Positions 1 to 6,745 of a stretch of DNA of 9,268 nt are shown piece by piece. Positions within the stretch are counted from its first letter, which is position 1, and the number at the start of each line of letters is the position of its first letter. The notes under the pieces are model-generated. The model made no database searches. It worked only from the letters and a program-made list of their open reading frames with translations, and was not told the DNA's origin. Origin of the DNA: Gammaproteobacteria bacterium UBA3067 (GTDB taxonomy: Bacteria > Pseudomonadota > Gammaproteobacteria > Pseudomonadales > UBA3067); the NCBI GenBank assembly GCA_002366835.1, contig DFBZ01000031.1:1-9268 (forward strand), read 5' to 3'. Made by a program: the position numbers and the translations under genes.

Positions 1-89
1 GAGACTGGCCATAAGCGGCTGCCGACGCCACCCGCCAAAATAACAGGGATAAGGGTTGGGCTGCTTGTCTGGGAGGACGAATTGTTCAA
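1..89 (-). CDS. manC: Mannose-1-phosphate guanylyltransferase, N-terminal fragment (runs off left edge)
   Basis: Only the first 30 codons are present. Residues 14-29 read IPVILAGGVGSRLWPV, the glycine-rich nucleotide-binding signature (GGxGxRLWP) at the N terminus of GDP-mannose pyrophosphorylases of the ManC/AlgA/CpsB type. These enzymes make GDP-mannose from mannose-1-phosphate and GTP in the cytoplasm. Many family members also carry a C-terminal phosphomannose isomerase domain, which would lie outside the window. The frame is closed upstream by a TAA at 126-128, and no ATG or GTG occurs between that stop and the motif. The only canonical start is TTG at 87-89, which has an AAGGA ribosome-binding site 7 bases upstream. 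Residues 2-12 before the core are Ser/Thr/Asn-rich, whereas many homologues begin almost directly at the motif. An ATG in another frame at 94-96 makes the start or the base sequence worth checking. The family call is firm from the signature; isomerase fusion status and the exact gene symbol are inference. Confidence 0.8.
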   Translation of the reverse strand, partial: MNNSSSQTSSPTLIPVILAGGVGSRLWPV

Positions 90-252
90 CGGGCATTCCT
101 TGCGTTTGTGGTGGAAGTGTAGTGTTTAGTCAGTATTAAATTTTTTCGTGAAAACTGTGTGGCATACCGGTGAGTAATTATAGCTGACTAGACAGAACTT
201 CAAACTGAAGATCTTTAGGCATTTATTATTGCCTATATCATCGCCGCCGATT
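90..252. other. Intergenic region between the TRAP receptor gene and the manC-like gene
   Basis: This 163-base stretch separates two genes on the minus strand and should hold the 3' end of the TRAP transcript and the leader of the manC-like gene. Two small inverted repeats are visible: TAGGCA/TGCCTA at 216-221 and 230-235 (6 bp stem, 8-base loop), and CTTC/GAAG at 198-201 and 207-210. Neither is followed by a T-run on the minus strand, so neither is a convincing intrinsic terminator. I could not identify a promoter with both boxes. An AT-rich segment around 137-146 could contain a -10 element, but no good -35 partner was seen. Confidence 0.4.
97..101 (-). promoter_or_regulatory. Ribosome-binding site deciding the TTG start of the manC-like gene
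   Basis: The minus strand reads AAGGA here, 7 bases before TTG at 87-89. It lies directly against an ATG at 94-96 (no bases between), too close to serve that ATG well. This spacing is the main reason for choosing TTG as the start. Confidence 0.55.
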
Positions 253-1368
253 CTACAGCTCTCTCGCATTATAATAAGCATGTTCAGAAATACGGTGATA
301 AGCCTTCACATTTTCCATAAATTGAAAGGCAGAGTCGTAAACCCTTTGTGTCATGGGGTCAGAGGCAGCGGCTTCTTTTGCGGCTTCCGTGGCCGTATCG
401 CGTAGTTTTCTTAATACATCATCCGGAAGCTGTCGAAGCTCTACCTTATGTTCATTCACCAGTGTTTTTAATGCGGTGTTATTGCGGGCGGTGTATTCAT
501 CAAGCATATCTTGATTAACGGCGCGGGCGGCGTGGGTGATGATGGCTTGAAGATCTTCCGGCAGGCTGTTGAACTTGTCTTTGTTGATGGTGAACTCCAG
601 CATGGAGCCGGGTTCGTGCCAGCCGGGGTAGTAATAGTATTTGGCGGCTTTGTATAAGCCGAAGGCCAAGTCGTTGTAGGGGCCGACCCACTCGGTGGCA
701 TCGATGGTGCCGGTTTGCAGGGCGGTGAATAGTTCGCCGCCGGGTAGCATAACGGGGATGCCGCCAAGCTTTTTAAAGACTTCGCCGCCCAGGCCGGGGA
801 TGCGCATTTTCAGGCCTTTAATATCTTCCAGTGAGTTGATTTCTTTATTAAACCAGCCCGCCATTTGTACGCCGGTATTACCCCCAGAAAAAGGGATAAG
901 GTTAAACTCAGCATAGAGCTCTTGCCATAATTCGAGGCCGCCGCCGTAGTGAATCCAGCCGTTGATTTCCTGGGCATTCATACCGAAAGGGATGGCGGTA
1001 AAAAACTGGGTGGCGGGGCTTTTACCTTTCCAGTAATAGGGGCCGCTGTGCCCCATTTCTGCAGCACCGCCGGATACGGCGTCAAACACTTCCAGTGCGG
1101 GAACCAGTTCCCCCGCGCCATAAACACGGATATCCAGGCGGCCCTTGCTCATGTCTTTTACAATGCGTGCGAAACGCTCTGGTGCTGTCCCCAGACCGGG
1201 AAAGTTTTTCGGCCAAGAGGTGACGAGTTTCCATTTGAACTTTTGTTCTGGAGTAACGTTGCTGGAAGTTTGATTGTCACAGTCCTGCTGATCTTGTTGT
1301 CCACAGGCACTGAGCGTAGCGCCAGCCGCGCCAACGCCCAGGGCGGTAATAAAATTTCTACGTTTCAT
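253..1368 (-). CDS. TRAP transporter substrate-binding protein (DctP/TakP-like), Tat-type lipoprotein
   Basis: This 371-residue protein resembles periplasmic receptors of tripartite ATP-independent periplasmic transporters. They capture small organic acids, such as 2-oxo acids, and hand them to a DctQ/DctM membrane complex. The N terminus MKRRNFITALGVGAAG has a twin-arginine motif at residues 3-4, then a hydrophobic stretch and a lipobox L19-S-A-C22, so Tat export and lipidation at Cys22 are predicted. Residues 46-130 form the first lobe (LVTSWPKNFPG at 48-58). The family hallmark GLKMRIPG lies at 185-192; by analogy with structures of this family, Arg189 would bind the ligand carboxylate. 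ALQTGTIDATEW at 216-227 and YYYYPGWHEPGS at 244-255 match the TakP/FcbT1-type subgroup. The ATG has an AAGGGA sequence at 1379-1384, 10 bases upstream, and lies 33 bases after the uvrD stop, so read-through from uvrD is likely. No dctQ or dctM is in the window and the next gene is manC-like, so this looks like an orphan receptor. The ligand cannot be named from sequence alone. Confidence 0.9.
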   Translation of the reverse strand: MKRRNFITALGVGAAGATLSACGQQDQQDCDNQTSSNVTPEQKFKWKLVTSWPKNFPGLGTAPERFARIVKDMSKGRLDIRVYGAGELVPALEVFDAVSGGAAEMGHSGPYYWKGKSPATQFFTAIPFGMNAQEINGWIHYGGGLELWQELYAEFNLIPFSGGNTGVQMAGWFNKEINSLEDIKGLKMRIPGLGGEVFKKLGGIPVMLPGGELFTALQTGTIDATEWVGPYNDLAFGLYKAAKYYYYPGWHEPGSMLEFTINKDKFNSLPEDLQAIITHAARAVNQDMLDEYTARNNTALKTLVNEHKVELRQLPDDVLRKLRDTATEAAKEAAASDPMTQRVYDSAFQFMENVKAYHRISEHAYYNAREL

Positions 1369-1401
1369 GGGCTAAGAGTCCCTTATGTTCTTTTGTTTCG
1401 G

Positions 1402-3612
1402 TTAAATTGCTTCCAAGCGTGCATATTGTAGAACTAGCCATTTGCTGCCAGCGCGTTTGAAGTTTACCTGTACGCGCGCATTTTTTCCTCGGCCTTCATA
1501 TTTTAATACCACGCCTTCTCCAAATTTTTGGTGAAACACGATTTGCCCTAGGTTAAAGGGTGCTTCGGCGTCTTTGTCCTGAGACATGTTATTAGAAAAG
1601 CCATCAGAGAAATTATCGGAAAAGCCTGAAGAGGATTTACTTGAGAACCCGGAAGAAACCATGCCTGGGCGTGAAATGGAGATGGTGTCCTGCTGGCTAT
1701 GGGTGAGTTCTGGTGGAATTTCAGCCAGGAAACGTGAGGCTGGGTTATATTTTTCCTCCCCATAAAGGCGACGGCTATCAGCGCGGGTAATGTAAAGTTG
1801 TTCTTTGGCGCGGGTGATACCGACATAACAAAGGCGACGTTCTTCTTCGAGTTGTTGCTGGTCTTCAGTGGCCCTTTGGCCGGGGAAAATGCCTTCTTCG
1901 AAGCCGGTGAGATACACCACTGGAAATTCCAGACCTTTCGAGGCGTGCATGGTCATCAGGTGTACGGCGGGCCCGTCTTTTGCGCTGCCGCGCTCCCCCA
2001 TTTCTAGCGAAACATGGTCGAGGAACTGGGCAGTGGCATCGAGTTCTTCGTCTACTTGTTCGAACTGTTCACAGGCGGCGACGAGTTCACGCAAGTTTTC
2101 GATACGACCTTGGCCCACTTCGCCCTCTTTTTCATAAAGTTGAATGAGGCCGCTGGATTCAATAATGCGTTCGAATTTATCCCCGAGGTCAAGGGGGCTG
2201 AGCGTTGCGTCAAGTTGGTTTATTTGTTCGTAAAATGCACTGAGGGTAGTGCGGGCACGGCCTTTTAGGGCGTTTTCGTTAAGCAGCTTCTCTAATGCCT
2301 GCCACAAAGAGAGTTTCTGGCTGTGGGCGGTGTTGACGATGGTTTCTACGGTTTTTGCACCAATGCCCCGTGGCGGGGTATTGATGATACGTTGAAAGGC
2401 GCTGTCATCGTCACGATGGGTGACCAATTTGAGGTAGCCCAGTGCATTTTTGATTTCAGCCCGTTCGAAAAAACGTAAACCTCCGTAGATGCGGTAGGGG
2501 ATTTGTTCTCGGACGAGTGCTTCTTCCAGCGCCCGCGATTGGGCGTTGGAGCGGTAGAGCATGGAAAAATCCGCAGCCCCGTAACCGTTGGTGAGTTTGC
2601 TTTGAATGTTAGAAACGATAAAGCGCGCTTCTTCTATTTCGTTAAAACCACAGAAAAGCTGAATGGCTTCGCCGTCGCCTTGATCCGTCCACAGGGTTTT
2701 CCCCAGCCGCCCAGTGTTTTTATCGATAACGGCATTGGCCGCGTTAAGGATGTTACTGGTGGAGCGGTAATTTTGTTCCAGCCGAATAACGCGGGAGTTT
2801 TCAAATTGTTGGTTAAAACGTTGAATGTTCTCCACCTTTGCGCCGCGCCAGCCGTATACCGACTGGTCGTCATCACCCACCAGGGTAAGGGAGCACTGGG
2901 GGCTACACAGCATGCGCAACCAGGCATATTGCACCGAGTTGGTATCCTGAAATTCGTCCACCAGAATATGTCGAAAACGGTGATGGTATTGGCTAAGGAT
3001 GTCGGGGCAGTTGAGCCAAAGCTCGTGGCTGCGCAACAGCAGTTCAGCGAAGTCTACTAAGCCGGCGCGCTGGCACTGTTCCTCATAGTGCTGATAAATA
3101 CGTAGCCAGGTTTCGTCTATGGGGGTATGTGCAGAGATATGTTGTGGCCGTAAACCTTCGTCTTTTTGTTTGTTGATATAATGCTGTGCTTGTTTGGCTG
3201 GCCAGCGTTTGTCGTCCAGCTCCAGGGCCTTAAGCGCTTGTTTTATCAGACGAAGTTGATCATCGGAATCAATGATCTGAAAACCTTCTGGAAGATTGGC
3301 AGCAGCATGGTGGTGGCGCAAAAAACGAAAGGCCAGCCCATGAAAGGTGCCGATCCACAAGGGGCGGGTATTGATTCCGGTAAGATCTTCCACCCGTTGA
3401 CGCATTTCATTAGCGGCTTTATTGGTAAATGTGACCGCCATCACCTCGTGGGGCCGAGCGCCCTGTTGAAGAAGGTGGGCGATACGATGCACAAGCACCC
3501 GCGTTTTACCGCTGCCCGCACCGGCAAGCACCAAGAGGCGAGGTTGTTCGGCAATTACGGCGTCTTTTTGGGCTTGGTTGAGGTGCGCTAGCAACCTAGA
3601 TTGCCGAGTCAT
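1402..3612 (-). CDS. uvrD: DNA helicase II, UvrD (superfamily 1A 3'-5' helicase)
   Basis: UvrD unwinds DNA 3'-5' in nucleotide excision and mismatch repair and also interacts with RNA polymerase. All helicase motifs are visible (numbered from the ATG, 736 residues, against about 720 in E. coli): Walker A AGAGSGKT 30-37, motif Ia TFTNKAA 61-67, GTFHG 88-92, Walker B DEFQD 219-223, motif III GDDDQSVYGWRGA 246-258, QNYRS 280-284, motif IV LYRSNAQSR 352-360, motif V MTMHASKGLEF 553-563, motif VI VGITRAK 597-603. A C-terminal Tudor-like domain occupies about 687-736 (from NLGQIVFHQKFGEG) and ends YARLEAI, matching the E. coli ending. Between helicase core and Tudor domain, 651-677 is a Ser/Gly/Phe/Asn-rich linker with repeated GFS units. 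A TTG at 3628-3630 would add six residues, but ATG at 3610-3612 is preferred: it matches the length of the family N terminus and has GGTGGG at 3617-3622 upstream, although only 4 bases away. No LexA-type CTGT-N8-ACAG site was seen upstream. Confidence 0.97.
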   Translation of the reverse strand: MTRQSRLLAHLNQAQKDAVIAEQPRLLVLAGAGSGKTRVLVHRIAHLLQQGARPHEVMAVTFTNKAANEMRQRVEDLTGINTRPLWIGTFHGLAFRFLRHHHAAANLPEGFQIIDSDDQLRLIKQALKALELDDKRWPAKQAQHYINKQKDEGLRPQHISAHTPIDETWLRIYQHYEEQCQRAGLVDFAELLLRSHELWLNCPDILSQYHHRFRHILVDEFQDTNSVQYAWLRMLCSPQCSLTLVGDDDQSVYGWRGAKVENIQRFNQQFENSRVIRLEQNYRSTSNILNAANAVIDKNTGRLGKTLWTDQGDGEAIQLFCGFNEIEEARFIVSNIQSKLTNGYGAADFSMLYRSNAQSRALEEALVREQIPYRIYGGLRFFERAEIKNALGYLKLVTHRDDDSAFQRIINTPPRGIGAKTVETIVNTAHSQKLSLWQALEKLLNENALKGRARTTLSAFYEQINQLDATLSPLDLGDKFERIIESSGLIQLYEKEGEVGQGRIENLRELVAACEQFEQVDEELDATAQFLDHVSLEMGERGSAKDGPAVHLMTMHASKGLEFPVVYLTGFEEGIFPGQRATEDQQQLEEERRLCYVGITRAKEQLYITRADSRRLYGEEKYNPASRFLAEIPPELTHSQQDTISISRPGMVSSGFSSKSSSGFSDNFSDGFSNNMSQDKDAEAPFNLGQIVFHQKFGEGVVLKYEGRGKNARVQVNFKRAGSKWLVLQYARLEAI
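1582..1662 (-). repeat. Short degenerate repeats coding the UvrD Ser/Gly/Phe linker
   Basis: Inside uvrD, the sequence coding residues 651-677 has recurring units read as SGFS, SGFSDNFS and DGFSNN. On the plus strand the motif GAAAAGCC recurs at about 1595-1602 and 1618-1625 with related copies between. It is a low-complexity linker between the helicase core and the Tudor-like domain and probably arose by local duplication. Confidence 0.55.
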
Positions 3613-3867
3613 AATACCCACCGACCCCAATGACGCAATATCGATAAATTCTGCATTGAAACACCTACCTGAAAAGGAATAACTTAGATTTGGAGTGAAT
3701 GTTTTTTACGTTTAAACTAGCGACATATTCTACTTTTTTTTGGGCGGTAGCGCTTGGCTTAATTGGAAACCTTTAGTGATTTCAGCTACCAAAACTCGTC
3801 TTTTTCTTTGATCCCTCTGTGCCTATAATAATGGCGAGCACTAGAGTGTATAGGTGGATATCCTCAT
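3613..3867. other. Divergent intergenic region between uvrD and the GT2 gene
   Basis: This 255-base region should carry the uvrD promoter on the minus strand and the glycosyltransferase promoter on the plus strand. On the minus strand TAGAAT at 3727-3732 could be a -10 box, but no matching -35 was found at 16-18 bases. A run of eight T (plus strand) at 3734-3741 has no preceding hairpin. No LexA-like operator, long repeat or RNA gene was seen. Confidence 0.4.
3824..3829 (+). promoter_or_regulatory. Candidate -10 box (TATAAT) for the GT2 gene
   Basis: A perfect consensus TATAAT lies 38 bases before the GT2 start codon, in the right orientation and in a noncoding region. The -35 position 17 bases upstream (3801-3806) reads TTTTTC and is a poor match, so the promoter may be weak or activator-dependent. 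It is also not a true extended -10, because the upstream TG is one base out of place. Confidence 0.5.
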
Positions 3868-4659
3868 ATGTCAGACTTGGTCTCGATTATTATTGCCAAC
3901 TATAACTACGCAGATTTTTTAGCGGAAACAATTCGTTCGGCGCAGGCACAGACTTATCCAAATATCGAAATTTTGTTTATTGATGATGGTTCGACCGACA
4001 ACAGCCCGGATGTTGCTTCCCAATTTGATATCACGATACTTGCCCAAGAAAACCAAGGAGTTTGCGCTGCGAGAAATAATGCGCTCAGCTTTGCGAAAGG
4101 TAAGTATGTTATTTTTCTTGACGCTGACGATATTTTAATGCCTATGGCAGTAGAAAAATTGTATAACTTGATGTGTGGTTCTAAGGCCGATATTGGCTAT
4201 ATTTATGGTCAAATGGAGTATTTTGATCAAAAAACAGGCTTGTTTCCCTCAAGACAGTTCTGTTCAAAAGCATTGGCAAAAGGGAATTATATTTCGGTAA
4301 CCTGCCTTTTCGAGAAATCCAAATTAATAGAGAAAGGTGGGTTTGATAGAGGGCTTGTGGTCAGAGAAGACTGGGAACTGTTTATCCGGCTTTGGCACCA
4401 TGGTATAAAAGGTCGCCTGTTATCCGAACCGATACTAAAATGCCGCAAGCATAAGGATGGACAAAATAGGGCCATAAGTAAATCGAAGCATCTAGTTCAG
4501 GTAAAGCTTTTTTATAAATATCCTAAGTTTTTCTTCAGAAAATTTTTAACTAAGCCTTGGCGGTATATTTATTACTTGACGGTTTGTTCCATAGGCCAAG
4601 ACCTAGGCTTATATGGCCCCACATCTACATCGATACAAGTATTAAAGAAAAAAGCTTAG
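3868..4659 (+). CDS. Family 2 glycosyltransferase (GT-A fold), envelope glycan synthesis
   Basis: This 263-residue cytoplasmic enzyme is predicted to transfer a sugar from a nucleotide-sugar donor to a glycan acceptor. The GT2 signature is clear: VSIIIANYNYADFL at 5-18, the nucleotide-binding IDDGSTD at 38-44, the metal-binding DADD at 85-88, and an ED pair at 167-168 (VREDWELFIRLW) at the expected position of the catalytic base. KHKDGQN at 194-200 matches the conserved histidine region after the catalytic domain. No signal peptide or convincing membrane helix is seen; the C terminus (about 211-240) is rich in aromatic and basic residues and may associate with the membrane. The ATG has AGGTGGA at 3852-3858, 9 bases upstream. 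The gene is the only plus-strand gene in the window and converges on the GT25 gene. The second half is AT-rich (about 25% GC by hand count over 4501-4560). Donor, acceptor and linkage cannot be deduced. LPS core, O-antigen or capsule are all possible. Confidence 0.9.
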   Translation: MSDLVSIIIANYNYADFLAETIRSAQAQTYPNIEILFIDDGSTDNSPDVASQFDITILAQENQGVCAARNNALSFAKGKYVIFLDADDILMPMAVEKLYNLMCGSKADIGYIYGQMEYFDQKTGLFPSRQFCSKALAKGNYISVTCLFEKSKLIEKGGFDRGLVVREDWELFIRLWHHGIKGRLLSEPILKCRKHKDGQNRAISKSKHLVQVKLFYKYPKFFFRKFLTKPWRYIYYLTVCSIGQDLGLYGPTSTSIQVLKKKA

Positions 4660-4708
4660 GCTGACTATTGTATGGTGTGCTTTTCTACCGGTGTTGATAT
4701 GTTCAGTG

Positions 4709-5473
4709 CTAATGTTTTTTAAATCCTTTAAAAGGTCGCCAAAGTAGGTATTCAACTACTTTTAGCCAAATATTTTCTCTTAGCTTTTTCATAATATACT
4801 TGGTTGTTCTGGTTTTTTTCGCTCTATTATTTTTTCTATCTTCCTCGAGAATGGAGGCTAATGCTACGGCGGGCTGTATTACCCAGGGATCCAAGCCTTT
4901 TATTGTAATGTTGGAGTTCCTTTTGTATTCGCTCCAGTCATCGGCCATCAGCCAAATTTTTCGATTGACGGAAATAAGCTGTTCCGCTGCTGCCCGATTT
5001 ATCAAGTAACCCATTCCCCACCATGCTTTTTTAACGTCCACCATCTTATAGTGTTTTGCTAAAATAGAGCTTGGCTTCGTACAAAACCCTTTGAGTGATG
5101 TAAGCAGTAATATTCGTGGTTGGCTAGAGTTTAACCATTCGCCTGCATTTTGAAGTATTTCTGGTGTGTCGCTGGAAAGGTCAATATCATCCTCAAGGAT
5201 GAGCGCATATTTATTGTTGGATTTCAGTAGGGTTGCGTAAGCCTTTTGGTGGCTTAGGGCGCATCCAATTTCACCTTGTGTGAACTCACGTCCAGTAATA
5301 TCTAAAGCCCGCGTGTTGTCGTAATTTTTCTGAATTTCCTTAGGGTGCAAGTTTTTGCCGTTAACAGCTGAAATAAATTCGAAATCAGTGAGGGCGAGTA
5401 ACTCCAGTTCCTTGATCATCCTGCTGCGTCGGTCAGCGCTTTCTTGTAGATTTATGATATAAATTTTACACAT
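4709..5473 (-). CDS. Family 25 glycosyltransferase (LPS biosynthesis type)
   Basis: This 254-residue protein matches the GT25 family, which includes LPS outer-core and lipooligosaccharide beta-galactosyltransferases of Gram-negative bacteria. Motifs in order: KIYIINLQESADRR at 3-16 (N-terminal strand plus the DRR motif), GEIGCALSHQKAY at 67-79, the metal-binding ILEDD at 92-96, GYLINRAAAEQL at 155-166, and ADDW at 177-180. The C terminus (about 212-254) is strongly basic (RKNNRAKKTRTTK and KGFKKH), consistent with a peripheral inner-membrane enzyme facing the cytoplasm. The ATG has an AAGGT ribosome-binding site at 5481-5485, 7 bases upstream. It lies 52 bases after the stop of the O-antigen ligase-like gene on the same strand, so co-transcription is likely and both probably serve the same surface glycan. 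Galactose as the donor sugar is only suggested by family precedent. Confidence 0.88.
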   Translation of the reverse strand: MCKIYIINLQESADRRSRMIKELELLALTDFEFISAVNGKNLHPKEIQKNYDNTRALDITGREFTQGEIGCALSHQKAYATLLKSNNKYALILEDDIDLSSDTPEILQNAGEWLNSSQPRILLLTSLKGFCTKPSSILAKHYKMVDVKKAWWGMGYLINRAAAEQLISVNRKIWLMADDWSEYKRNSNITIKGLDPWVIQPAVALASILEEDRKNNRAKKTRTTKYIMKKLRENIWLKVVEYLLWRPFKGFKKH

Positions 5474-5525
5474 TTTCTATACCTTAATATCCAGGATATA
5501 AGCCGATATTGTATGACTATGCGCA

Positions 5526-6710
5526 CTATACTGTGGTTTGTGGTGAGTATGGCTTTCGTGGGCGTGAACACAAAAGAGCGAAAGAAAATGCGATTAGTCC
5601 AAAGGTGACGGAGCTTACTAATTTCAGGTCAAATAAGCCACGTGTAAATAGATAGATCAACATGGATAGAGCCATGATTACGGGGAGAGGTAGTCGTTGA
5701 GAGCTGAAAATATTTCGTATGTCCCAGCCGCTTTTATTCATCCATATTAGCATTGAAAATATTAAAATAACTGTTCCAACTAACCCCACAGAATATAAGA
5801 GCTCCAAGGTCAAGTTGTGAGGCATGACAATGTTTTCTCCAAATTCTTGTATGCCGCTGACATGTTTAAATACTGATAATCCATAACCAAAAAAAGGCTT
5901 ATCCAAAATGAGTGCAAGTGTATCTTGATAGATATACTGTCGGGCAAAAATATTTAGTTTACAAGAGTCATTGTTACACTCTAAAAAGAAAAATATATAA
6001 ATAAATGCAAAGATAAATACTGCAAGTACTGAGGTAAAAATTTTGCATGAAAATTTAAAGTGGTAAAATAGTAAGAATGTGGAGGAAAAAATGACGGCGA
6101 CTATGTTTCCTCTGGAGAGTGTAACAATGATGCAATAGGACAAAGGCAGCACTAGTATTAATATATCTTTAAGTTTTATTTCAGTGAGCGCAAGTGACAA
6201 TGACAGCACGAGAAATGCTGCAGTAACTGTAGAGATGTGATTGTGGCTTCCAATCCCAAATTTTGCGTAGGGTGATATACTGTCTCGAATAAATATGACG
6301 TTGTCGTAAAGTTGAAAGTATATAGTGATAGCCAGGAAGGTATAACCGATAAAAGCACTAAAGACAAAAAGAGATCTTGTTAGCTCTTTGTCAGTGCTAT
6401 GTTTTAATAATGGCGCGGCAAAATAAAATAGCGTTAGAAAGCGTATGATATCGTAAGCGGCTTTTGCTGATTTTTCCGGAAGTTGCGAGCAAAATATGCC
6501 GATGCAAAGGAAAATAGACAGCCCTATCCACACGTTCCGAGTATTAGCCCAGATGGATTTAATTTCTTTTCTGAAGAGCGTAAACGTCGCCGCATAATAT
6601 ACCAATGAAAACGTTGCGAGATCTAATACGGTAGGTAGCAGGACAGCTGTAAGTAGCCCCCATAATAAAATGAGCTGCATGTGTTTCTTGCGAGACATTA
6701 TATAGTTCAT
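5526..6710 (-). CDS. O-antigen ligase / polymerase-like integral membrane protein (Wzy_C domain)
   Basis: This 394-residue polytopic protein has about 11-12 predicted hydrophobic segments (around 12-27, 30-46, 60-75, 87-101, 112-133, 157-177, 181-197, 201-216, 224-243, 305-323, 343-357 and 364-382). A hydrophilic loop of roughly 60 residues lies between 244 and 304. The pattern TLSRGN at 197-202 followed by PFFGYGLSVF at 272-281 and the PHNLTLELLYSVGLVG segment starting at 297 is the hallmark of the O-antigen ligase/Wzy_C family. There, periplasmic arginines and the histidine (here His298) act on undecaprenyl-linked glycan. Family members either ligate O-antigen to lipid A-core (WaaL) or polymerise glycan repeats (Wzy), and sequence alone does not separate these. 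The start at 6708-6710 is 35 bases after the glyS stop and has no recognisable Shine-Dalgarno. An ATG at 6696-6698 (residue 5) is an alternative, also without one. The gene is very AT-rich (25% GC over 5941-6000 by hand count), unlike glyS. Confidence 0.85.
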   Translation of the reverse strand: MNYIMSRKKHMQLILLWGLLTAVLLPTVLDLATFSLVYYAATFTLFRKEIKSIWANTRNVWIGLSIFLCIGIFCSQLPEKSAKAAYDIIRFLTLFYFAAPLLKHSTDKELTRSLFVFSAFIGYTFLAITIYFQLYDNVIFIRDSISPYAKFGIGSHNHISTVTAAFLVLSLSLALTEIKLKDILILVLPLSYCIIVTLSRGNIVAVIFSSTFLLFYHFKFSCKIFTSVLAVFIFAFIYIFFFLECNNDSCKLNIFARQYIYQDTLALILDKPFFGYGLSVFKHVSGIQEFGENIVMPHNLTLELLYSVGLVGTVILIFSMLIWMNKSGWDIRNIFSSQRLPLPVIMALSMLIYLFTRGLFDLKLVSSVTFGLIAFSFALLCSRPRKPYSPQTTV

Positions 6711-6745
6711 GTTTAATATTCTGGTAGGAAGCGGTAAATAACTTG

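Noticed and set aside
166..173. TACCGGTG shared between 166-173 and 4686-4693 as a possible att-like or operator repeat
   Set aside because: Eight matching bases in 9 kb is not unusual and the surroundings do not match.
216..235. Hairpin TAGGCA-8-TGCCTA as a terminator for the TRAP gene
   Set aside because: No T-run follows on the minus strand; the stem is short. It is noted only within the intergenic entry.
949..1431. 160-codon plus-strand open frame over the TRAP gene start
   Set aside because: It lies antisense to a clearly recognised gene, has no family-like motif, and is best explained as a shadow of the coding strand.
2503..3060. 185-codon plus-strand open frame antisense to uvrD
   Set aside because: It overlaps conserved helicase motifs on the other strand and has no recognisable domain; a shadow frame.
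3628..3630. TTG as the uvrD start, adding six residues
   Set aside because: No ribosome-binding site before it, and the ATG at 3610-3612 fits the family N terminus better.
3856..3863. Palindrome GGATATCC overlapping the end of the GT2 ribosome-binding site as an operator
   Set aside because: An 8-base palindrome is expected by chance at this length and has no loop to form a stable hairpin.
4650..4684. Inverted repeat AAAAGC / GCTTTT with A- and T-runs around the end of GT2, as a bidirectional terminator
   Set aside because: The stem is only 6 bp, mostly A-T, with a 23-base loop; too weak to call an intrinsic terminator.
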